From Sphingobacteriaceae bacterium DW12 (GTDB taxonomy: Bacteria; Bacteroidota; Bacteroidia; Sphingobacteriales; Sphingobacteriaceae), in NCBI GenBank assembly GCA_000783305.1, contig JROE01000014.1, positions 29,755 to 93,754 on the forward strand: a stretch of DNA of 64,000 nt, given 5' to 3'. A program made the translations under genes and the position numbers. Below are positions 35,571 through 44,442 of the stretch, piece after piece; within the stretch, counting starts at the first letter, position 1, and every line of letters begins with the position of its first letter. Under the pieces are notes generated by a model that saw only the letters and a program-made list of their open reading frames with translations, did no database searches and was not told the origin of the DNA.

Positions 35571-38500
35571 TTAAAATGAAGCATTGATTCCGAATGTCAT
35601 CGAGAAGGGTAATGGATAGCCATTCCCCGGAGTCTCCGGATCTAGACCTGTATATGGATTGCTTCCAGATGTCTTCTTGATCCGCAATACATTATCTGCG
35701 CGCAAGGCCAAACGAACTCGCTTAATCTTTGCTCGCTCCAACACCGTCTGCGGAATGGTATACCCTAACTCTATATTTCTGACTTTCATATAGGAGCCAC
35801 TCTCCACATAATAAGTAGAAAAGCGCCCTTCGTCATTGTAATTGTTGATGGATATAGCAGGTATGCTACTAGCGGTGTTGGTCGGTGTCCACGCGTCCAA
35901 GAGACGTACACCGTAATTCTCGCCCGATGTACTAAGAGCATAAATATCCGTCCAAGATTTCCATCCCTGAACATTGAGTTTCTTGCCTACCAATCCATTG
36001 AAGAACATAGAAAAATCGAAGTTTTTCCAATCCATCGATACATTTATGCCGTATTCCATAGCAGGATCTTGATTGCCTAGCCAAGCACGATCCTCTTGGT
36101 TGACCTTACCATCATTGTTGATATCGCGAAAGCGAATGCGACCTGGTGCCGCCCCCACCTGATCGGCATGGGCATTGACATCTTCGATGGATTGGAACAA
36201 TCCATCTGCAATATAGCCATACATCGAAGAGCGAGAGCGTCCGAGGATATTCTGATCGGTACCATTTCCAGCAAAATTGTTGATAACCTCATCTGGGACC
36301 TTCATGATACGCTGCTTGTTGTGTGAAAATACAGCCCCCACATTGAGGCCTACTTCGCCTAACTTGTCCCTATAATTAAGGGTCAACTCCATCCCCTTAT
36401 TATCGATATCAGCACCATTAAGCCACATCTGAGCACCTTCACCTAAGGTCGCAACAGTCCCCGGTTTCATTAAAATATCTGTCGTTTTCTTAATGTAATA
36501 ATCAAACGATCCATTGAACTTGGCGTTCATAAAGGCGAAATCTATTCCAAAGTTGTGCTGCGTGGTGGTCTCCCACTTCAGGTTGGGATTGTTGCGTTGG
36601 GTACGACGGAAACCAGAAGGTAGATTGCTCCCACCCTGTCCTGAAAAATCATAAGCAGTGCCCCAATTCCAATCGAATACAGAATTCAAATCATAAAGCG
36701 AACTATACATCAAGTAGGCTGCATAATCATCAATCTGCGAATTGCCATTTTGTCCCCATCCATAACGAAGCTTCAACTGCGAAAAACCAGACAAGACATC
36801 TTCAAAAAATGACTCATTATTCAAGACCCAACCAAAGGAAACCGCCGGAAAAGTTGCCCAACGATTGTTCTCTCCAAATACAGAAGAAGCATCACGACGT
36901 AAAGTAGCTGAAGCAAGATAACGATCACCGTAGTTGTAATTGAACTTTCCAAACCAAGAAATAAGTGTATTGTTGCTTGCTCCGCCACCATTCTCACGAT
37001 CCTCTTCACCGGCATCCAACTGCATATAGTCGGGTGTCTCCAAAGCAAACACACGACGACTACCCCAATGGCTACGGAAGGTATGGTCTACTGTCTCTTG
37101 ACCAACCATCACGTCAAACTTGTGCTTGCTCACATCGAATACATATTGCAGTATATTGCTATTATTCCAGTCGTAGTTGAAATTGGAAGTCTGGTATACA
37201 CCATTGCGCATCTCGCTCATAAAGCCCGACTTATAGGTTAAATCACTAGTCTTTCGCCAGTATCCAACGAAATCCACACCAAATGTAGACCGAAAATTCA
37301 GTCCCTTCAATATTTCAATATCTATATAGGTATTGCCAAACAGGCGCAAATTGTCCTGATGATTCTGCTTATTATCTGCAATCAATCGGACGGGATTCTG
37401 CCGATCGCTCATCCCTCCAATCGGTCCGCCCCAGCCTATTCCATCCACTGTACGTACAGGCACGATAGACATCAAAGATTTGGTACTGCCCAGATTACCA
37501 TCTCCAATATTATAACTCGTCCGCCATTGAGATACAGTGAAGTTTTCACCAACCTTGATTTTACCATCTAACCAGGTATAATCGCTATTCATACGAGCGT
37601 TGACACGTCTAAAAAAGCTCCCGTCGATAGTCCCATCATTACCATAATAATCCGCTGCGAAAAGGGACGTCCCCTTGTCTGAACCATTAGATAGCGTGAC
37701 GTTATACTGTTGAATCCGTCCGGTCCTTAGAATCTCTTTTTGCCAATCGGTATCGGCAGAGCGCATGGTCTTCTCGATAGGGTCGAGATATTCACGCCAA
37801 GTCACACCATCAAGAACCCAATTATTATTGGCATCTTGATGGTCTTGATACTGGTACAGTCCGCCGAAATCACGTACGAAACCTATCCCAACCTGATTGG
37901 GATCTGCCGCACCATTAACATTCTTTATTGCCCAATACTGCGCAATGCCTCGCTGCTCAGTATTCATCAATTGATAGGGCTTGGCTCCGCTAGTAATCGT
38001 ATTGGAAGCATTGACATCAACAACGGTGCCTTTTTTTCCCCTACGGGTTGTAATGATAATGACACCATTGGCAGCGCGCGAGCCATAGATGGAAGCAGCA
38101 GAAGCATCTTTCAATACCTGGATCGACTCGATATCCATGGTAGCCAGCTCGGCCATGGAACGTGTAGTAGGTGTACCGTCTATGATATAGAGCGGATTGT
38201 TGTTATTCAATGTACCCTCACCGCGGATTCGGACGGAAGCCGATGGATCTGGAGATCCATTGAATGACACCGCCATACCCGCGACCTTGCCTTGAGCGGC
38301 ACGCATCGCACTCCCGGTGGTACTAGAACGGATCTGATCGACATTGATGACAGATACCGCCCCTGTCAAATCAGCTTTGCGCTGACGCGTATAGCCTGTT
38401 ACGACAACCTCATTCAATTGGAGCTCATCTTCTTCCAATTGTAAGGTGAAATCAGAAACAGATGCAGCGGGCATCTCTACCGCTTTGTAACCAACATAGC

Positions 38501-38777
38501 TAAAGACCAAAATGCTGCCCTTAGCAACCCGTAAGCTGAAGCGGCCCTCCGCATCAGTGCGTGTACTGACTTGTTCTGCATTTTTTTCAACCACAGAAAC
38601 ATTGGGCATGGGTTTTCCAGCTTTTGTCAAAACAATACCGCTTGCTACGATTTGTTGCGGCTGTTGTTGATGATTTTTGTCCATATCGCCGGCAAACCCT
38701 TGGCCGGAAATAATGGTTAATAAAAACAGCAGCACATACTGGCTCGCCATTTTTATTATTCTAGTTGTTTTTTTCAT
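35571..38777 (-). CDS. SusC/RagA-family TonB-dependent transporter (locus 2)
   Basis: 1068 residues with signal peptide (ending near GQGFAG), a CarboxypepD_reg-like domain (VASGIVLTKAGKPMPNVSV), plug (VVVTGYTRQRKADLTGAVSV, RIRGEGTLNNNNPLYIIDG) and barrel ending in SMTFGINASF. Imports oligosaccharides across the outer membrane with TonB. Paired with the SusD gene 22 bp downstream; the GH32 gene lies upstream on the same strand, so the region 39020-33830 may be one transcript or two. Confidence 0.93.
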   Translation of the reverse strand: MKKTTRIIKMASQYVLLFLLTIISGQGFAGDMDKNHQQQPQQIVASGIVLTKAGKPMPNVSVVEKNAEQVSTRTDAEGRFSLRVAKGSILVFSYVGYKAVEMPAASVSDFTLQLEEDELQLNEVVVTGYTRQRKADLTGAVSVINVDQIRSSTTGSAMRAAQGKVAGMAVSFNGSPDPSASVRIRGEGTLNNNNPLYIIDGTPTTRSMAELATMDIESIQVLKDASAASIYGSRAANGVIIITTRRGKKGTVVDVNASNTITSGAKPYQLMNTEQRGIAQYWAIKNVNGAADPNQVGIGFVRDFGGLYQYQDHQDANNNWVLDGVTWREYLDPIEKTMRSADTDWQKEILRTGRIQQYNVTLSNGSDKGTSLFAADYYGNDGTIDGSFFRRVNARMNSDYTWLDGKIKVGENFTVSQWRTSYNIGDGNLGSTKSLMSIVPVRTVDGIGWGGPIGGMSDRQNPVRLIADNKQNHQDNLRLFGNTYIDIEILKGLNFRSTFGVDFVGYWRKTSDLTYKSGFMSEMRNGVYQTSNFNYDWNNSNILQYVFDVSKHKFDVMVGQETVDHTFRSHWGSRRVFALETPDYMQLDAGEEDRENGGGASNNTLISWFGKFNYNYGDRYLASATLRRDASSVFGENNRWATFPAVSFGWVLNNESFFEDVLSGFSQLKLRYGWGQNGNSQIDDYAAYLMYSSLYDLNSVFDWNWGTAYDFSGQGGSNLPSGFRRTQRNNPNLKWETTTQHNFGIDFAFMNAKFNGSFDYYIKKTTDILMKPGTVATLGEGAQMWLNGADIDNKGMELTLNYRDKLGEVGLNVGAVFSHNKQRIMKVPDEVINNFAGNGTDQNILGRSRSSMYGYIADGLFQSIEDVNAHADQVGAAPGRIRFRDINNDGKVNQEDRAWLGNQDPAMEYGINVSMDWKNFDFSMFFNGLVGKKLNVQGWKSWTDIYALSTSGENYGVRLLDAWTPTNTASSIPAISINNYNDEGRFSTYYVESGSYMKVRNIELGYTIPQTVLERAKIKRVRLALRADNVLRIKKTSGSNPYTGLDPETPGNGYPLPFSMTFGINASF

Positions 38778-39019
38778 GGATTAGGTTTATTAAGGTGTGT
38801 ATCGAAGAGGTTTATTCCCATACGCCCCGTTTGTGATGAACGTGGCCAATCGAATTGCCATTAGTCAAGGAGATCGATTGGGATAAGTGTCACCCTCAAA
38901 ATTCAATAGTAAATACATAGCTGCTATTTTTAAAACGTAGTCTTCCACACCGTGCAGATGCTTGCTCGGTAATCAGAACAGTTAGGATTAATTCATTACA
39001 CTCGAAAACTAGCTAGTGC

Positions 39020-39346
39020 TCAGTTTTTTAATGCCTCCACTTTTACATCTCGAAAAATGGCGTTTCCGTTTTTCACGTAGAAAAATAGCTTATCCCCCTT
39101 TTGCTCCGGCAATCGGTTCAGTAAGCATCGTTTATTGTCAATAGATACATCAAAAAAATCTTCATAGACAATGACCTCCAAATCAAACGGCTCTTTCATC
39201 CCCTTTACTGCTTGAATGGACGAATTGTGCATCAGGACTGTTTGGTTATTGGGGTTTAATTCTAACCTGTATCCATCCATATGCCTGTCGGTAGCACGCA
39301 AAAACAAGCCCAATTCCTCATAATTACCCTTGGGCTCTATACGCAT
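39020..39346 (-). pseudogene. Out-of-frame C-terminal beta-sandwich module of the GH32 enzyme
   Basis: 108 residues in the frame next to the GH32 catalytic part. It resembles a GH32 C-terminal beta-sandwich (GNYEELGLFLRATDR, YRLELNPNNQTVLMHNSS, FDVSIDNKRCLLNRLP, FFYVKNGNAIFRDVKVEAL). The frame stays open leftward through N-Y-R-I-S before its Met, and removing one base from the A-run at 39360-39363 (TTTT on the plus strand) joins it to the upstream part as A-G-N-Y-R-I-S-M-R-I-E-P. This is the mark of a single-base frameshift: real mutation, sequencing error or, less likely, programmed slippage. Confidence 0.8.
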
Positions 39347-40466
39347 GGAAATCCGATAATTTTCCGGCAGCAGTGATGATCAGCATCTTATCTTCTGGTG
39401 AAACCTGTGCAGATTTGAAAGGCGCTTTTATCACTAGATCTCTAATTGGGGAAGCACTAGGCTGCACTTCGGGTAAAAACTTAGAAGATAGTGTGCCATT
39501 CGGTTCCTGACAAATTTCGCGAAAGAGTATATTGCCGCCCCAGATTCGATCTTCATTGTCCTTATTGTCTTTGCGATACGGTGAGTAAGCCACCCCTATT
39601 CGGCGTCCGTCCTTAAATGGAGCAGTCTTGTAGACGCATTCAAAATGCGAAGCCAGAGTTTGAGATTCTGGGTAAACCCATGGTCCATATGGATTCTGAG
39701 ACATGACATAATAGGTGTGGCCAGCAATGCTGTATAATAAGTAATACCAATCATTCCATTTGAAATAATCGGCACACTCAGGAGTACCTCGCTGTCCATA
39801 TAAAGGAGACTCAATCTCCTTCCAATCTTTTAGGTCAGAAGAAACCAAATGGACCAGATAACCACCAAATCCATTCAAAATAGGATCTTTGAGGTTGCCC
39901 GAAACAAGTAGGTGAAACAAACCATCTTCTCCCTTAAAAACCTTGGGATCTCTAAAGTCTCGACTTATACAGAGATCTGGAGCATAATAAAATGGATTGG
40001 GAGTTTGCTTATCATAGGTATAGCCCCCATCATGACTAATGGCGTAGCTTAACTGCTCGTGGACCTTTTCATTCTCTTTGACACGAGTAGCATAAAAAGC
40101 ATAAAATTTATCCCCTTCAGCTATTACGGACCCCGTACATATTGATTTTTCCCACTCATCATTGTCGATACCCAAAGCTACTGGATGGTGCTGCCAATTC
40201 ACTAAATCGGTGGAGGTACTCAATGCCCACTGATGCCCGCCTAAACCATCTAAACCAGCATGGTGCCCCTCATCTAATAACCAGTATAAGTAGAATGTCC
40301 CATTATGATAATAGGGCATGCAATCACCAGAAAATAAATGTGCCTCGGTCGGTTTGAAATATTGCAAATTAGTTGTACGCTGGATCGAAGGATTATAATC
40401 CGTTACTTTTTGAGCAAAAGAAGACTTAGTAAGCAACAGAAGAACTGCTAAAAATATTTTTTTCAT
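39324..40466 (-). CDS. GH32 beta-fructosidase-like enzyme, catalytic part (frameshifted)
   Basis: 380 residues up to the premature stop, with signal peptide (MKKIFLAVLLLLTKSSFAQ). The five-bladed propeller of GH32 keeps its three catalytic motifs: nucleophile Asp48 in FSGDCMPYYHNG, stabiliser Asp173 in FRDPKVF and acid/base Glu230 in TPECADYFKW. Expected activity is hydrolysis of beta-fructosyl linkages (sucrose, levan or inulin type) in the periplasm. The C-terminal beta-sandwich is in another frame (39020-39346), so the full enzyme would be about 485 residues. It has a textbook promoter at 40569-40598 and stands upstream of susC. Confidence 0.8.
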   Translation of the reverse strand: MKKIFLAVLLLLTKSSFAQKVTDYNPSIQRTTNLQYFKPTEAHLFSGDCMPYYHNGTFYLYWLLDEGHHAGLDGLGGHQWALSTSTDLVNWQHHPVALGIDNDEWEKSICTGSVIAEGDKFYAFYATRVKENEKVHEQLSYAISHDGGYTYDKQTPNPFYYAPDLCISRDFRDPKVFKGEDGLFHLLVSGNLKDPILNGFGGYLVHLVSSDLKDWKEIESPLYGQRGTPECADYFKWNDWYYLLYSIAGHTYYVMSQNPYGPWVYPESQTLASHFECVYKTAPFKDGRRIGVAYSPYRKDNKDNEDRIWGGNILFREICQEPNGTLSSKFLPEVQPSASPIRDLVIKAPFKSAQVSPEDKMLIITAAGKLSDFHAYRAQG

Positions 40467-40568
40467 TGGACTATAGATTTATGTTGATAACGAGCGTCTG
40501 TTTATGAAAACATATGCAAGGACACAAGCATGACATTTAATTGATTATAATGGGTTATTGATTGGCAA

Positions 40569-40598
40569 CAAATATAAACCACAAACTAACATAAACAA
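40569..40598 (-). promoter_or_regulatory. Promoter of the GH32 gene
   Basis: On the minus strand TTG (40598-40596), exactly 19 bp, then TATATTTG (40576-40569): an exact fit to the Bacteroidota consensus TTG-N19-TAnnTTTG. The start codon is about 100 bp downstream, leaving a long leader. Confidence 0.7.
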
Positions 40599-40788
40599 AA
40601 AAAATATTTATTATTTGTTATCATATTGTTTACATACGAAACAAAAAAATAAGCATAAAATGCAAAATACAGGGTCTAATCGGAGGGATATTCAATTTGT
40701 CAACAATATTTATAATTATCTCAAATAAAGATAATTACACACAAAAATATGTACAAGATAAAGGATTGAATTCACCAAATTATTACTT

Positions 40789-40811
40789 TACATTAAATGT
40801 AAACATTTAGT
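40789..40811. promoter_or_regulatory. Palindromic operator candidate for the AraR-like regulator
   Basis: TTTACATTAAATGTAAA is a perfect 8-1-8 palindrome (40789-40805); shifted by a few bases TAAATGT-AA-ACATTTA (40796-40811) is also perfect, so three half-sites overlap. Size and AT-rich symmetry are like AraR operators of GntR/LacI hybrids. It lies 130 bp upstream of the regulator gene. Confidence 0.6.
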
Positions 40812-40907
40812 CAATTATTTTTTCTAAATACGCATGAAATATGTATCAAAAGTCTGATACACAAGCGGAAAAACAATAAAGAAATGAAAAAAATTAAACA
40901 ATTAACA

Positions 40908-40931
40908 TTACATTTGAAGCAGCTAATGTAA
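40908..40931 (+). promoter_or_regulatory. Regulator promoter with overlapping operator half-sites
   Basis: TACATTTG (40909-40916) fits the -7 box TAnnTTTG. It is overlapped by TTACATT (40908-40914) and AATGTAA (40925-40931), the same half-sites as in the palindrome upstream but 10 bp apart. This suggests autoregulation. No clear -33 box. Confidence 0.45.
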
Positions 40932-40942
40932 ATTATGTATCT

Positions 40943-42034
40943 ATGGGATTAAAACCAACCTTCAAAGACATATATGTCATTTTAAAAGACCAAATCGTCA
41001 AAGCCTCTTTTAGTTCTGGCTCTATGTTACCTACTGAACAAGTTCTCGCCAAGAGATACGGCGTATCTAGACCGACTGTCGCAAAAGTCTACAACCAATT
41101 GCAAGCAGAAGGCTTTGTAAAGAAAACAAAAGGGCTTGGAACGGTGGTGACGCACCAATATTCGAATAGACCTTATACATTCGGCCTATTGCTCCCCGGA
41201 TCGGGTGAGTCTGAAATATTTGCCATCATCAATGACCAATTATTGAGACAATCAGAATCAGGTTTATTTAATTGCATATGGGAAGGAGCAACGGCAAGTA
41301 GTGCCGACATCCGAAAGACACTCATCGAAACATGCTGCGAAAACTATATACAAAAGAAAGTGGATGGCATTTTCTTCTCCCCTCTTGAACGAGTACCGAA
41401 TGCGTATGACTTGAATCTCAAGATCTGCAAAGCGATAAAGGATGCGAATATACCATTGGTGCTCATTGATCGGGACGTGGTGACTGCCCCCGAAAGAAGC
41501 GAGTTTGATGTAGTGTCTATCGACAATTTTAACGCAGGATGTATTGCCGCCCAACATTTGATTGATAGAGGATGTGAAAGATTGCATTTTTTTTATCGGC
41601 CAGGATCGGCCAGCTCCGTTGATCTAAGAATTTCAGGAGTGCGAGATACTGTACTAAAGCACGGCCACTCATTTACGGAAAAAAATGTATTCTGCGGTAA
41701 TCCGGAGGAGGTTAATTATGTTAAGCAGATGGAAGTAATACCGGGTAAGACGGGCATCATTTGTGCCAACGACTCTACCGCCGCAGTACTGATGTCGTCA
41801 CTTGATGATCTGGGAATTGAAATCTCCAAGGACATTCTCATCTGTGGATTTGATGATATGAAATACTCCAAACACCTTAAACATTCCTTGACTTCCTTCA
41901 GACAGCCATGCGAAGAGATTGCCAACATTAGCATTGAGCTCTTGATGCGAAGATTAAAAGACAACAATCGTATCCCGATCACCATAAATCTTAACGGCGA
42001 TATCGTCATACGAGATTCGAGCCGGTTCTTCTAG
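40943..42034 (+). CDS. AraR-like GntR/LacI hybrid transcription regulator
   Basis: 363 residues. N-terminal winged helix of GntR type (about 5-70: YVILKDQIVKASFSSGSMLPTEQ, YGVSRPTVAKVYNQLQ, GLGTVV) fused to a LacI-type periplasmic-binding sensor domain (about 75-360: YTFGLLLPGSGE, DGIFFSPLERV, PLVLIDRDV, GIICANDSTAAVLMSSLDDLG, ILICGFDDM, TSFRQPCEEI). This is the layout of Bacillus AraR. It would bind a palindrome and release or bind DNA on sensing a sugar. It sits between the two GH32-type genes, and the symmetric sites upstream are its likely targets. The sensed sugar is probably a ketose or short fructan, by context. Confidence 0.85.
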   Translation: MGLKPTFKDIYVILKDQIVKASFSSGSMLPTEQVLAKRYGVSRPTVAKVYNQLQAEGFVKKTKGLGTVVTHQYSNRPYTFGLLLPGSGESEIFAIINDQLLRQSESGLFNCIWEGATASSADIRKTLIETCCENYIQKKVDGIFFSPLERVPNAYDLNLKICKAIKDANIPLVLIDRDVVTAPERSEFDVVSIDNFNAGCIAAQHLIDRGCERLHFFYRPGSASSVDLRISGVRDTVLKHGHSFTEKNVFCGNPEEVNYVKQMEVIPGKTGIICANDSTAAVLMSSLDDLGIEISKDILICGFDDMKYSKHLKHSLTSFRQPCEEIANISIELLMRRLKDNNRIPITINLNGDIVIRDSSRFF

Positions 42035-42097
42035 TCAGTATGAAGCTCGGCCATAATAAGATAAACTAAATAATCAAAATTCTTAAACCTATTAAAA

Positions 42098-44167
42098 ATG
42101 AGATTCAACTTAAACAAGGTATCAATCTGGATATTGATACTATTCAGCTCCCTATTGACTACAGGTTGTGGGGAGAAAAAAGAACTTGTCCACCTTCAAT
42201 TGAAATCTAGTCCTTGGCAATTTCCAAGCGCTACGCCCAGCAGCATCTTAACAACACAAAGCAAACAGGCAAAATTAGCGGCACCCGCCGATACGAGTAG
42301 CTTTACAATTAAAATGCTAGTGAACTTAACGACTCAGAATGGGCCGAAAAGCTTACTCAAAATCCCGAATGTACTGGATTTTAAGATATATGAACACTCA
42401 AAAAATGATCGGAAAATACAAAATTATCCTGCCTATCCAATGCCAGATGGATCGGTGCCTGTGCTCGAGGCCGCACTCCACCTGCACCTTCCAGTAGAAC
42501 CAGCAGAATCCAAGGATATGCCAATAGGCATTCCGCTGGCTATGCTGGAAAAACCACAAACCCAGCATGAGGTTGTACTAAATTTCACGGGGGTGGAGTG
42601 GACGCTATACATAGACGGAGAATTGATGGATAATGACTTTGCATTGGGCTATCCAGCGTGGGGTAAAGAATCTACTTGGGAAATAGACCCTTCATTGGTA
42701 TCAAAAGCAGAAATATTCTTCCCCGGCATCAAACCTGAAAAAATTGCGCTGCAAACACCCCGCACAAGACCTGAAATCCAATATTGGACACCAGAAGGTC
42801 ACAACTCCTGGGTAGGCGATGTGGCTACATTTTATCATGAAGGCCGCTATCACGTATTTTACCTTTACGATAGGCGTGGTCACGCCAGCAAATTCGGTCG
42901 AGGCGGACATTACTTCGAACACCTATCGACAGTAGATTTCAAAACCTGGGTCGAGCATGATGCAGCAACCCCAATCGAAAAACAATGGGAGACATTGGGG
43001 ACAGGAACACCCTTCATATTTGACAATAAGCTATGCATAAGCTATGGCTTACATACGACCCGGATCTATCCCGCTGAAAAAACAACTTTACCTTTGCAAT
43101 GGGAATATTACAACAAAAACGGAGAAACGGGTTCATTCCTGTATGACACAATACCAGGATTCCCAGCAGGATCGACCTACTCCATCAGCCAAGATGGAAT
43201 CAGTCAATTCAAAAAGACTCATATACTGTATCACCCCTGTGAGAATCCGAGTGTATATACCGATCCAGAAGGGCGGCTACGCATGCTAGCCAACTATGGC
43301 GCCAAAGGTACATGGGAATCAAAATCGATAACTGGAGGTTGGAAAAACATCAATCCGGGATTCCCCCCAGGTGGAGATTGTACATTTTTCTTCCGGTGGG
43401 GTGACTTTGACTACGTCATCGGGGGCTTTACTGGGCTATGGTCGAAGCCAGCTAGTGCTGCAGAAGATAAATATACAGATGTCGTAAAACAGGGTCTCGA
43501 TTTCTATAACGGAATGGCAGTACCGGCCGTAACGGAAATAAATGATGGCCGATTCCTCATGGCAGGATGGATACCAATTGCGGGATGGGGAGGTACATTG
43601 AATATCCATGAGATGCTACAACTTCCTGACGGCCGAATTGGAACAAAATGGATGGAGGAAATTGTCCCTCAAACGGAAAAAGAAAATGAAATTTCAGCGG
43701 AAATACAAGGAGACCAAACATTCGATAGCAAAAGTCCTTCCTTTTTACTGACGTTTGATGTGGAACCAGGCGAGGACATTTCTGGAAAAATAGGCGCGCT
43801 GTTCCTAGGCCAGCAGGAAGATATTCCTGCCTGCGAATTTCAGATAGACCAGACGACTAAGAGAGCCCAATATGGTAAAGGTGACCTTCAGGCTTTCTCG
43901 AATATAGAAAAAACGCTACGCGAGGGGGGCTCTCCAAATAGCGCCCGCCATTATGCCATTGAAAACCTATTGGATACAGAAAAACCATATACAGTTCGTA
44001 TCATCGTCAAGTATGATAGCAAATTCGGTGGTTCGCAAATTGATGCTGAAATTGCGGGTAAACGTACAATGATTACGTTTTGTCCAGATTTGAAAGTGGA
44101 AAAAATCCTTTTAAGAAAAAATCAGGCCGGCATTAAAAACGTTCGGATTGCAGCCTTGAAACATTAA
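42098..44167 (+). CDS. GH32-like lipoprotein with altered catalytic positions
   Basis: 689 residues. Lipobox TTGC with Cys24. Residues about 30-215 look like a concanavalin/LamG-type sandwich (VEWTLYIDGELMDND); about 225-530 is a five-bladed propeller of the GH32/GH43 superfamily; a C-terminal beta-sandwich follows. The nucleophile Asp is kept (Asp241, WVGDVATFYHEGRYHVF). At the position of the RDP motif I read CENPSVY (Asn383-Pro384), and at the EC acid/base position GGDCTFF (Asp427). It may therefore be a GH32 relative with a different reaction, or a binding protein. Likely surface- or periplasm-anchored. Follows the regulator by 63 bp and is probably cotranscribed. Confidence 0.7.
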   Translation: MRFNLNKVSIWILILFSSLLTTGCGEKKELVHLQLKSSPWQFPSATPSSILTTQSKQAKLAAPADTSSFTIKMLVNLTTQNGPKSLLKIPNVLDFKIYEHSKNDRKIQNYPAYPMPDGSVPVLEAALHLHLPVEPAESKDMPIGIPLAMLEKPQTQHEVVLNFTGVEWTLYIDGELMDNDFALGYPAWGKESTWEIDPSLVSKAEIFFPGIKPEKIALQTPRTRPEIQYWTPEGHNSWVGDVATFYHEGRYHVFYLYDRRGHASKFGRGGHYFEHLSTVDFKTWVEHDAATPIEKQWETLGTGTPFIFDNKLCISYGLHTTRIYPAEKTTLPLQWEYYNKNGETGSFLYDTIPGFPAGSTYSISQDGISQFKKTHILYHPCENPSVYTDPEGRLRMLANYGAKGTWESKSITGGWKNINPGFPPGGDCTFFFRWGDFDYVIGGFTGLWSKPASAAEDKYTDVVKQGLDFYNGMAVPAVTEINDGRFLMAGWIPIAGWGGTLNIHEMLQLPDGRIGTKWMEEIVPQTEKENEISAEIQGDQTFDSKSPSFLLTFDVEPGEDISGKIGALFLGQQEDIPACEFQIDQTTKRAQYGKGDLQAFSNIEKTLREGGSPNSARHYAIENLLDTEKPYTVRIIVKYDSKFGGSQIDAEIAGKRTMITFCPDLKVEKILLRKNQAGIKNVRIAALKH

Positions 44168-44178
44168 TATCCATTCCT

Positions 44179-44247
44179 TATCCGGGATGCCTCCCTCCCT
44201 ATCAAACCGTTAAATAACGAGAGCGAGCATCCCGGATATTCTTCTTT
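44179..44247 (+). terminator. Terminator after the GH32-like lipoprotein gene
   Basis: TATCCGGGATGC (44179-44190) pairs with GCATCCCGGATA (44227-44238), 12 bp perfect, followed by TTCTTCTTT. The 36-nt loop is long, but the GC-rich stem and U-rich tail fit a terminator. Confidence 0.65.
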
Positions 44248-44360
44248 ATCTGCAAATAATAGCTTCGAATTTGTAATACTAGCGGAAAACTCCCAGTGGG
44301 AATATCGAGCGAGGTGTAACATCCTATTACATCTAAACAAAATTGTCGCCCTTTATGTCC

Positions 44361-44387
44361 GAATAGTGCGAACTATTCCTAATTTTG
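44361..44387 (+). promoter_or_regulatory. Candidate promoter with small palindrome
   Basis: GAATAGT-GCGA-ACTATTC (44361-44378) directly precedes TAATTTTG (44380-44387), which fits TAnnTTTG. It is 55 bp upstream of the lipoprotein gene at 44443. There is no TTG -33 box; the palindrome occupies part of that region. Confidence 0.4.
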
Positions 44388-44442
44388 GGTGTTATTCATT
44401 TTGAAAAGTAAACACAGGACTATTAAAGCGACCCCATAGACT

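Larger units (their letters stand above)
40467..40942. other. Divergent regulatory region of locus 2
   Basis: No gene. It carries the GH32 promoter (40569-40598), a 17-bp palindrome (40789-40805), a second TTACATT/AATGTAA pair (40908-40931) and a lone TTTACAT half-site at 40629-40635, about 30 bp upstream of the GH32 -33 box. Very AT-rich. Confidence 0.6.
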
